The notes under the pieces were generated by a model. That model saw only the letters and a program-made list of their open reading frames with translations. It made no database searches and was not told the origin of the DNA. A program made the position numbers and the translations under genes. Positions 12,801-24,800 of a DNA stretch of 64,000 nucleotides are shown piece by piece (the first letter of the stretch is position 1; every line of letters starts with the position of its first letter). The DNA is from Taeniopygia guttata (Eukaryota; Chordata; Aves; Passeriformes; Estrildidae), in assembly GCF_048771995.1 (NCBI RefSeq), contig NC_133030.1, positions 60,730,001-60,794,000 of the forward strand. The letters run 5' to 3'.

Positions 12801-15800
12801 ATGAGGGTTTGTCCAGTGTCCCTAATCAATTTAACTGCCTTAGCTTTTAAAGACAGGCACTACCCAAAATCTAAAGTTCATACTTTTTATGTGTTTTAGA
12901 CTAAGGAGAAACTAAAAATATCAGTAATGTAATGATTTCAAATAGGATTCCATAAAAATACACATTTCATTTTTACTAGTGTGGTGCTGAACTAAAATGA
13001 CACACCTGTTAGTGTGGTCAAAAACCCCACTCTAAATCACCCTGAAGTTCCAGTGGGAAGTCCCATGAGAATCTGTGGTTCCTTTTCATGTTCTATATTT
13101 TTGCTTAAAAAAAGTTTTTCAAGTCCCATTTACTGGAGTCTTATTTTCATTAGCTACCAATTTATTCACATCATATTACTGAAATATTATATTATTTCAG
13201 TAATAGAAGTGAATGGATTGTATGCAGATTCCTCAGTCATTTGTTACAGATGAAAAACCTGCATATGAACAACTCCTCCTTTCTAATTGTAATTAAGGGA
13301 TGCAACAGTTCCACAGGATGGTCTTCAGCTACAGAGTTTTGGGAAATTGCTTGCCAGCAAAAACAGTGCAAACAGCAGCCAGACACCCACCTTGCTGCAG
13401 TCAGCACATGCTTTTATTTTTTAAACTGGAAGAAAAATACTTCCAAAACTTTGGAGCTGAAAGTAGAACTATTCACCTTCTGTAACAAATGACTGAAGAA
13501 TCTGCATACAATCCATTCACTTCATATTACTGAAATAATACAGTATTTGAGTAATATGAAGTGAATGAATTGGTAATTAATGGTAACTAATGAAATAAGA
13601 CTCCAGTAAATGGGACTTGAAAAACCTTTTTTAAGCAAAAATGTAGAACATGAAAGGGAAGCACAGATTCTCATGGGACTTTCCACTGGAACTTCAGGGT
13701 GATTTAGTGTGGGGTTTTTGACCACACTAATGGGTGTGTCATTTTAATTCATTTCCATAGTTCACCTTTTCTATGCAACCAGCCCATAGTTATCCTAAAT
13801 CACTGTGATCCACTGGAAACTCAGCCCAGTACAGTTCACTACCCCAAATATCTGAATTCATGATCAAATAGCTGAGAAAGTCACAAAGGTAAAAAACAAA
13901 TAGAAATCAGAGATGCCTAAGTTTTGTAATGTTATATGCAGACACTCCAGCTGGAAGCTGCTGTGTGAGTACTTTCTCCAGGCCTGAAGGTTATTTCTGG
14001 CTCAAGAACCCACCCCCAACAGCAGATCACTTCCCTGGTTTCTATTCTCATGTAGGCCATGGCCAGCTCCTCCCCTGCACACAGATTCCATTCCACTCAA
14101 TTCACCTCCTCACTTACTCCACAGCTTTCCCAGAGAAAATCCTCCACACCCCCGAGGAAGACTCTGCACCCAGCACAAGCTGCCTCTCAGGCAGGGTGCT
14201 GACCACTGTAAACCACTCACTCCATAGGCCTGCCTTGGTTTATTCCCACTAAAACAGCCTACAGGGGAAAAAAATGTCCTTAAACACCAGAACATCGCAG
14301 CAGGCTTTGAAATGCCACCTATCAGCTGTGATTTGTCAAGATTTTCATCTGTGGTGTTGTATAAAGCCTTTGTTTTTCAGGATGCTGGTACCTCCAAAGT
14401 CAAATCTGTAATACTTTGAGAAGCAACACAGAGTGAGGCATTTATCAGATAATATGCCACAAATTATTAAAATTAAGTCTATTTACTGCATCTGTTCCAT
14501 AATTAGATTGAAGGGAAGAGTTTCCAAGCAGCCTTTGGAAATTTTTCACAACACCCACAGCTGCATATTCATGTTTTTAATCCTATTCCAAGCAAGTTTC
14601 AGAAAATAGCATTTTGTTTTTAATTGCACTCCATCTTATCTCAGAACCCAGTATCTTTTTATTTTCATCAGGATTCTGATTTTATTAAAAGATGTAGAAA
14701 AATACCTTAAAAGCTGCAGGGATGATTAAACTATTTCTGTGCCTCAAACAGCCAAATTATTGTGATGCACTGTGTTTGATGAGCTTTAAGCAACAATTAA
14801 CCAGAAACTGATCTCCTGACAACTGCTGTGAAAACTGGTGAGACCCAAGAGTTGGGCAAAGCTTTCCATGGGTGCCTAGTTAGATTTCTCAGATTCTGGT
14901 CTGACTGAAAAATCAGCACTCCACCACATAGTACAAGTAACCAACATCCTTATTTTACACCATTTTGGGTATGTGGAAGAAGCCTACTTGGTGGGAAAAG
15001 GGAAAAAAAAACCAAACATGAAAACACTGGCTGTTTATTTGTGGATAACCTGCATGTGTTAAAGAACAACATAAACAAAAATAAGTGTGGGTGTGCCTCA
15101 GTTGATGGTCCAGAAAAATAATCAGTAAAATACTCTGCTTCTATTCCATGCTCCCTAAAGGGCTCCCAGTTCAAAATTTAGTGCCAGCACAAGACTCAGC
15201 TTGTGCAAAAGCCCCCAAAAATCAGATGAGTTTGGAATCATTCTACAAACGGCAGTTCCAAAACCGTGGCTGCCCCCATCCAGCACACAATTCAAGGAGT
15301 CTGAACTGTAGTGCCTTTGAATAAAGAGACAGAATCTGAGAAATGCCCTCTGCCCCCTGGTCCAAAGCATTTACACAGCACCAGAGAGGAAAATCTGTGA
15401 CTAAGACTTAATGAGACCTCACTGCAGACCTGCAACACTTATCACATTTATTTCATGTTTATGGAGATAAAAAAATAGGAAAAAGGGATCTTGGATTAAT
15501 ATGACAGAGGTAGAGGAAAAAGACTGACACACAAGAGGTTACTGTTAGAGGTCACCTGTTAGACAGTCCAATCTAGAAATGAATTTCCATGAGTAGCACA
15601 CAGACATTCAGAAATTACACAGTAATTACTGCAACTCTGAGCTTGAGTAGAAACATCCCGTTCTACTCCTGACTCTCTAATAACAGTGGGCAATTCACTT
15701 CCCTTCTCTGCATCTCACTTTTGCAGCTGTGGTGTGAACACTATAAATCTGATCCTCAAGTATTTACCAATTTTTTCAAAATCTTGACTAGTCTAGAAAT

Positions 15801-18800
15801 GGGAAATCAACTCAAAACCATAGTGGGGAGAACAAACCAACCAACCTCTTCTTGATTAGTTCAGTAGGTAAGTAGTAAAGGAGATTAAAGCATTTTAGAA
15901 ACCAGGATAGAAGCAAGAAGTCAAAATAAAGAACTTAAAAGAATTACACACTGCACTGTACTGCCCAACTAAAACATAAATTAGAAGGTGAAGGGGAATA
16001 AGACACCAGCAAGCAGAGGCATGAAGGGCTCTGAGGGGAAGAATAAATCTCCCAATGAACGAAGGCAGAGCATAGGCAGGGATGCTGCAGGAAGAGAAAC
16101 ACAAGTGGAAAAATAAATTGGAGCGTGTGCCAAAAGTCCTGTGACACCAATTGTAGCTTTGCATAAGAAACTTCCCCACAGGGCAGTGGGACAATTGAGG
16201 GAGCAGTGGGACAATTGAGGGAGCAGCTGAAGTGAGATAACAGAGAGATCAAAGGCTCATTAACTATGACACACTGAAATGACAGTGCTCACATATCAGG
16301 AACAACTGCACTGTGCCAAGGAGCTGGAAGTTAAAGGGACAGATAACCTGGTCAAGGAGGATGGATGGAAGGATGCAGGAAGAGCTCCTCACAAGTTAAA
16401 CAAGGCACATAACAATAGAGCTGCTTTATGTACATATTTATATTTAAAAAAAAGCAAAGCAGGACCTGGAATCTGGTGAAAGAGTTACAGCTTGTAGGGC
16501 AGGGAAGTCTGGCAGTGGTTCAGTCACTCCCCCTGCATGTCTGTGTTGCTGTGCTAACCCACTGCAGCCCTGCTCTGTGCAGTGTCAGAACAGCCTGATG
16601 AGTGGCTGTGATAAATCCACATTCTGCAGCAGCACAGCACACGCTGTTCTGTGCCTGGCTCTACTCTGAAGGGATGGCAAGGCCACACCGGACATGCTCA
16701 TCCCACTGCTCAGCTCCACCTCAGACTGGGGCCCTTGCAGGAAAAAGGGGCCTGAGTGAAGACTGAGGAAGCTTCACAAGGTAAATTGCTGAATTTCAGC
16801 ACTTAGGACAAATTTAGGAAGTTCATCTCCTATTTGTGCTATACTTTTTTTAGAGGTTGTTTTCCCTTTTATTATAAAGGAGCTTCTTACCAACTTATTT
16901 CCCACTTAAAAAAAGTCCTGTAGAAGAAAAACCTGTGAAATGAATCCACATACAAGAGAGTGCAAACCATTTACATTATGAAAGTTTTCATAATAAAATC
17001 TTACCTCATCACAATCTCCTTCAACCATAGCATAAATAGCTTTCTTAACCAAGTTTGTACCTGAAACACAGATTTCAGTAAGTGTCAGAGTTGCAGTGCA
17101 AAACAAAAATGCCAGTTTATATACGACTAATGTGTGCTACCTACATGACATGACACCTGGGGAAAGGAGGGAGGAAAGAAAAACAAGGAGTTGCAGTCAA
17201 GCTGCAGTCTCAAGTTTGAATGCTAAAATAATCTGTGAAGTTATCCAGAGACTCAGCTCAAGTGCAAGATTCTTGTAACACAAGGATATTAGAAACTGGC
17301 TGCTATGCTCAACATGGTGTTAAATATAGCCTTCCAAGATGTGATTCATTCCTTTTTCTTGCATTTAAAGTCAAAATCTGCTGGCATGTACTTGAAGGAC
17401 ATTCATCTTCCATGGGAATTTCCTCTTACTAAAACAAATACTTGTATTAGAAACAGAACTTATGAAACCACTGTTTTTATGGCTCACTCCCATTTGGGTT
17501 TGCTAGTATCTAATAATATTCTTGAAGCCCATCCCTTCCCCTCAATCAAGCATTAGTTTAATTTTTTAATCATTATTTTTCATCTATTTCACAACAGTTC
17601 TACAAATGTAATATCCCTACCTGTCTGTAGAATTGGGGTGAAATTGAAAGTTGATTTCAAAGTTATTAGTGGAAAAAACTGCTGTTCAGTGAAATTGCAT
17701 AAATCTCACTTCCATAAGAAGGCTATGGAAAAGGAAAAAAAACCCCGAGGAATCTACAGAATGTTTTAAAATATTCTCAAAACTTTAATCAATAAAGATT
17801 TTCATTGAATGTGATGATAAAACTGTTCTACATTTAAAGCAGATCTTCAAATTAACAGCACATTTTGAGAAACAGCAAGGTGGCAAATATAGGAAAAAGT
17901 CAACATATATAATGCTAAAGTAAGCCAGGCTTTAAAGATAAATTCTATGTATGTAATTCTAATTTAACAAACTGACTAAAGTGAGGGAAAAGTCTTGCAG
18001 TGATCTTCATAATAACAGCATTAGCTCTTATTTACTTCTGAATCCAAGCACCTGCAATTAAATTATGGCAGACTCCTTCATGACTCAGCTAAAAGGAAGG
18101 GAGAGACAGTGATTTCTCAGTATCCTCTTCCTCTGCTCCACTACAGAAACCAACAATGGCTTTTGAATTGCACTGGGGAAAGAAAAAATCTGCACATGCT
18201 TGAACAGTCATGGTAATGTGTTTTTTTGGAGTTTTTTTTTTCTGGAAGAAAGCAAACACAATGGTACATTCTGCAATGGATCACTGTATTTTTTGATTGC
18301 AAGTAATTTTCTGTCTTTAATCACAGAAGCATGAGCTGTTCAGTGTGGATGAGTGGTGAAGCACAGTTCTAAGCTTTGGAGCTGACGTCTACATTTAGTT
18401 AAAAATACCTTACATAATGTAATTTCACAATAACCAGCATGAAAAAATTAAGTTCCATAAGATGAGATATTTAATTAAGCCAACTTGGCTAACAGGAGTT
18501 AGAATGAAAATTCCTTCACCAGGGCAAAACTGATTAATGAGAAAGGGCAAACTCCCTGCCAAAAGTGATTTCTTTACCACGTACCTTCCCAACAAAACAG
18601 GTCTCCATTTCAATCATTCAAGTAACAATACACAGCTATTTTTCTTCCCTGATTAATACAATAATGAGCTCCATACATTCTCCCTGATGGGCAATATATG
18701 CATAATTTATAGGTGGAAGTCAGGAAGTAAGTTCACTGTAAAAAAGGAGCCTGAACACAACGTGGAAATACAGTGATGAGGGCACACATAAAACCACAAA

Positions 18801-21800
18801 GAGTTCCCACTGCTATTTGGCAGTGGTAGAGGCAGAGGTAAGGGGCTGCTGCCTGCCTTTCTTTTTAGCCTTATCAGATCCCAGGTGGGAACCTCACAGG
18901 GCATTTCAGGTTATTTTAACGAAATCAGAAAAGCCACTGGGGAGCTTGTGAGGTTGAGTAAGGCAAGGATGACACACAAAGCACCACATCCTGAAGTTCA
19001 GTTCAGCTTAAATCTCTATGACAGCCACAGTTATGCCAGCTGGAGGATTTAAGGAAGAAAGAACAAAAAAGGCTATTCTTACCAATTCCTTTTCTTCTGT
19101 ATTTGGAATCCACTGCTAACATGGCTATATAACCTCTGCGGAACATCTTTTTGTGCATATCCAGCTTGCAGACGATGGCACCTACACACTCCTCACCTAC
19201 CATGGCCTTAAAGACAAACATACACGCATGGAATTCTCAGTTTGGGATCCACAGTGCTACCAAAAGCAGTAAACCAGTTCATTTTTCAAGTGAAAAGAGC
19301 CACAGAAAATTTGTTTGTATAGAGCTATGAAAAGGTAACAAAGTAAATTTTGAAAGCGTCTCCAGTAGTATTACTAAGATTAAAAGACTCAATTGCTTTA
19401 TTACATTCCAATAAAGTTCCAGGACCATTAACAACCAATAAATTATTCCTGGAGGGAACCACATTGTCATTACACAAAGTCTACAGGTAAGAACACATGT
19501 GATTAAAAAGGGAAAATAAATAAAAGACCAGGTTAAGGCATAAATTACCCTTTCATACGGGTTTCTACAGAGGAAAAATGTCCATTCCTGTTTTATAGTG
19601 ATCTGAATTTTCTTGTACAAGGGCTGTGCTAAATAACATGCTTAATTTTTGTCTGGTTTTAATGTCAAGGCCACAGAGGATCAGAGAAGTGTTGCTGCAT
19701 TTAATCATTAGACACTGTCGTTTTCAGTCATATGACACCCGGAGAACAAACAAAAAAGCACAGTTAATTTCACACATTTTAACTATTGGGAGATTTCGTT
19801 TGTTAAGAGCTTTGCACTGGCAGTTAATCCCAGTGGCATTGTCACAGTAACCGTGGTCAAGGAGATGTAGGCACTCTGAAATATTAAGAAGAAAAACCCC
19901 AAAAAGGAAAGGACCCAACTCCTCCCCAAACACTCATCAAACCACTTGCACACCCACTGTGTTCACCAAAATTTTACCATGAGAGAAAGGAAAACTAAGT
20001 AATGTTAACTGAAGGATAAGGCAGCACAAGGGATTAATGATATTATAACCTGCAGCAGTAGAACTGAGTAATGCTGCAGAGTGGGACAGCATCCAAGGGG
20101 AAAACAAATTCCTGTGCACTCAGGAAAGATGGGCAGAGATAAAAAGAACCTCATAATTTTACATATGGGTGTGTGAGTGGATCCACAGCCTTTGACAGAC
20201 CTGCAGTGAGGACCAGCCTTGTGCTCAAGCACAGCAGCTAAACCAGGACTACAGCACATGATTGGCACAAGCATGTGCTGGCACAAGAGCTGTGGAAAAT
20301 CCAAATTTACAACCCTAAGACATGTCAAATGAAAGGACTTGCTAGAGCCAGCACTGCCAGACCTCAGAGCAGCCACCTGTGAAGCCAGAGCTCACTGCTC
20401 CAAAGTCTGTGGTACAAACTCAGCCTCCTGAACCCTCGTGCACAGCTTGTAGCTAAAGCTCCATGGACAGAGGATTCCTTCCTGCGGGTCATACTGCAGG
20501 CACAGTCTCTTCACCCCAAAAAGAATCAAATCTTTGAGCATCTTCACCTGGATGCTGGGTAATTGACCAAGTCAGTTGTCAACCAGGAGCTGCAGCAAAG
20601 GTGAAATGAAGCAGCCAAAAAAAGTACAAGCTGCAGTTCCAAAGCCCTATGATACAGCACGATTATAACCCCATTCCTAATGTAGCTGAAGCAAATATAA
20701 CTATTGCTAAGTTTTTATTTGGCAGGAAAACACATTTCAGCAGTATCCAAGAACAACCCAGAACAATCTAACAAGTGGTTTTTAAAATAACAAACAAAAA
20801 CTGCAGCATGATCTAACTGGACTGAAACACAGAGCCTCTAAGCAGTCTTTCATTTGTTCCAAAACACAGGTTATTCCACAGAAAACAGGAGCTGTGCCCA
20901 TAAACAAGCAGTGTATGCAAAGTTTTAGCTCAAGGCAAGTTCTGTATCTCGGCTCAGACCTGAGAAAAGCAGGGAGTTAAATAAAGAGTATCATCAGACA
21001 AACTGCTCAGAACATTGCTATAATTATGCAGACTACCTAGATGTAATCTTATACCTCACTAAAAAAAAAAAAAGCACACCACAAACTAGCATGTTATAGT
21101 TGTGCTTTGCCCTGAAGTGAACATGTGCAAACTGTTGATCCTAACAGTTATCTGGAGAATTTTTAAGATATATATATATATTTTATTTAACATGCTTCAG
21201 GAGTAGTGACAATCTAGATGCTTCATATCTGAACTCTTTCTTGTCCAGGGCACTTTTCAGAAGTTATACTCATGAATCATATATTTTAAATGCTAAATGA
21301 ACAGCAAAGAATTTTGTTTTAGTGATCAAAGAAGCAAATACCCACTGGTTTTACCACTGCTGCCAGAGAGCTGAATAAAAATGACTCTGTTATCAGTTCT
21401 CCAAACCCTTAAATCTATTTCTCTGTCTTTAGGCAGGTAAGTCTAGCAGTTAATCTACAGCTGTTCCACTCACAAAGAGTGCTGCATTTCCACCTTATTT
21501 AGAGGGGGTTTTGTTGCCTTTCCTCTCCTTTATCCTTCTTTCCAACCTTATCTAAAGCTGGAAATTAACCTAACCTGTGATGTGAAACTTTGCAGTTTAA
21601 TTTCCTGGAGAAAGTTAAACTGTGTGAATAAAAAAGACCCAGACTGAAACAGGGAGAGTTGTGAGGAGGAAGGAAAAGCAGCTCCCACACAACATCATTT
21701 AGGAAAAGATAACCATGGGCCAAATTTTCCTTTCAGGTATACCAGAGTACTTCTAAACATGCAATTTTCTACAAACAGAATTCAGCCTAAGTCACTATTA

Positions 21801-24800
21801 CATATTATAAACTCCACAGAGTACTATAAGATTTACTCCAATACTAAGTTATTAGTAGCAGGATTAACATACATCAATCCAAATCCAATATTTGCATCAT
21901 TTTTGTTCCTATGAATAAGTTTAAATGCTTAAAACAAATGCGATTTTAATATACTGGAAGAGCTAGTAGAGAAATGTCTGCAAATCAGCAAGAACATTAC
22001 TTTACACAGAATTAATCAATTTGTATTAATTTCATTATCAAAGATGGCATTATGTCTGTCAGCCACAGTCTGAGTATGCATTTAATATCCAGATCCTGTG
22101 AATTTTGTTTAAAGGAGATTAAAACAGCCAACCAACCCCAAAAGGGAAATATTTTGCAATTCAAACACAGCAGAACCTGCACTGCTGCACTGCACTTTTC
22201 CTTTCACACCTGCACCGAAGTCCATCCCAAAGTACCCCAGGCACAGCTGGGTGGGAGCTGGCTCACATTTAGGATTGTGTTACCAAATGCCATTAGAGGA
22301 TACACTCAGGGTAATGGGTTTAACCTCACTCTGGCACTTCAGCCACAGCTCCTCCCAGTACCTGGCAAATCACCACCTCCCTCTGCTTCCCTCCATGAAC
22401 TGGACAGCAGCAATTCCCTCCTGGGTGAGGAACAGCCCCTGGAATAACTGCACTGGCTGTTGTCACCTGCTCAGGTGCTGCAGGGACTTCAGTTTTCACA
22501 GAGCCACCAACAGTGAGAGACTGTCTGAAAGTCTGATCACTCCTAAAACCAAACTGGAATAGAAAGTTTGCAAATTCTCCTACAAAACTTCTTCTTCCTA
22601 CGTCTGCCACGAGGCAAGGAAGACTTCTCAGACAACCTCCTAACTTTTCTGGTTCTTCCTTTAAGCCCCAGGTTTTCCACAACTGAAGAACAGGGATGAT
22701 GTCTTACAAGTCTTAATTTCAACACACCAAGCCTCTTGAATCAAATCCAATTTTAAAAAATGCAAAGCATTAGTATAAAACAAGACTTAACTGCAGTCAT
22801 TTAGGATTTACAACACATTTAAAACCACTTACATGGAATTAATAGGTTATTTTTAAACTTGTGAAAGTTTAAATTATAAATGCTGCTATAGCTAGTGGCA
22901 AAGTTAAGAGCCCAATAAAAGCATAGATTTTCTAGATTTTTCTTAAAAGGCAGCTGAGTGGTACAGTGAATTACAGGAGAGGTTACAACACTCAGCCTTT
23001 TATTACGTTCTGTCTTATCCAAATTCTGGCACAGAGCAAGGTTTCCTAAGCTCACCTCTCCCACGCTAAAGGATTTTGAAAACAATTTTCTGAAATATTT
23101 AATTTATCAGTCTGAAATGAAAGCTTCAGAACTTTAGCATCGCTAAGACTAGAAGCTACAAAACCACTTTAAAAGAAAGCTACAACGTCAAAAATGCATT
23201 TACAATCCATCTGGGGACACAAAGATGTAACATAGCTTAAAAATACTTCACATAAAACACAAGATGTCCCTTGCCCCTGTCATTTTTTGACAGAGGAGTG
23301 GGTATCATTTGAGGAGAAACTGGGCTGACAGAGCTTCTGAGAATAAATAAAAACCATGCATTTACTGGGCACCCACACCTCATACACAGTGCAAACCTGC
23401 TTCTCTGAATACAGGCAAAACATGAGTTGAACCAGACAGTTGGGAATTTTTACAGAATCCCAGAATGGTTTGGGTTGGGAAAGACCTTACAGATCATCTA
23501 GTTCCAACCCCCTGCCATGGACAGGGACACCTTCCACTGGAAGTTTACGCAGGAAAATGTTATTACCTTGCCACAGTCCACTTGCTGCAGTGGGACACCT
23601 CAGTGTCACATCACTGAGCACTATGCCCAAGCTGCTACCCCTAAAGTCAGGATAACAGTTAGGTGGACAAATTAGATACTGAATTTAACAGGGGTTTTAG
23701 ACTTCTAGTATCTCCAGGTCCTTTTGAAATGGAATATTAACTTCTTCTTTGAGTGCACTGTTAGAAAGTGGTCTGAACCTGAAAAACTCCGGTCACTGCT
23801 TGACCAGTCAGGGTTGGTCTCTGCCTTCCCTCCAGCTGAGCTTCTTCTCTTGCACCAGTGCCTGGGACATCCTACAGGAATAGATTTGGAGCTCTAAACC
23901 AACAGAGCATCACCCTAAAACAGCTCAATACACACACATTTACAAGTATATGCTGGTCAGAGGGGTACCCTGGCTCCCAAAATCACAGAAACACAGGGGC
24001 TGGCACAAGGCAGGAAGAGGGAGTTGAAGAGAAAGGAAAAACAAGCATCAGCCTGGGCTGCACCAGCCCTTAGAGCAACTTGGGAGGGCCAAACCAAAAT
24101 TCAACAGATTTCAAATCCATGCAATAAAGTTAATAATGTCCCCAGAAGTTAGCTTTGCATTGTCAGAATAGGGAAATTATGTTTTAGATAGTTCACCGAA
24201 TAAACCACCAGGAAGAGACAAGTGCTGATTATTTAGGGGAAAATACACATCCCATCTTAAATTTCAGTGATGTCAGTCCTTTCACCTCACAGGGAGAGGA
24301 AAGGAAAGGTGCCATGACAGCACAGAGAAGACAGGTGAATGTGCTCTGGAAGAGTTTTCAAATGGTGATGGTGAAATTCTGCAAAGGGATTACAGATCTT
24401 TTTCCAAATACAATCAAATCACAAGCTAATTCCTATTCCCAAAACTCAGCCAAAACCTGAAACCAGAAGGGTGTAGGGCCACAATGCATTACATCAAATG
24501 ATTCTATGAGATCAGGCACTAAGCCTCATGTTCACCATCCTGACACTTCTTGCTAATTGAAATATGCAGTCCCTGACTGAAGATAAGTATTTTAAAGTAA
24601 TTTATTGGAGAGAAGTAGTTCAGGAATCCATTAACTACAGGAACAAATTATATTTTATAGAACAGAAAGTTTTCAAGACAACCTCTAAGAAACAAGCCTC
24701 AAAACTATTAAAACCAGTCACAATAAACCCCAACCCCCCACACATGAATTTGACTCAGCATACTGCAAGACCTTCAAATTATTAAGCAGATAACAATTTT

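Larger units (their letters stand above)
9862..17004 (-). other. NAA30 intron between coding exons 3 and 4
   Basis: A 7.1-kb GT/AG intron. It holds a CR1 fragment (10428-10545), an A/C-rich tract (10738-10795), a 17-bp hairpin (11320-11419) and the inverted-repeat element at 12995-13744. A 21-bp unit containing GGGACAATTGAGGGAGCAG is tandemly doubled near 16188-16226. No other gene is seen. Confidence 0.85.

Noticed and set aside
13014..13253. Two similar small proteins on opposite strands (also 13522-13725)
   Set aside because: Their similarity comes from the two arms of the inverted-repeat element. The frames contain no known domain and are not proteins.
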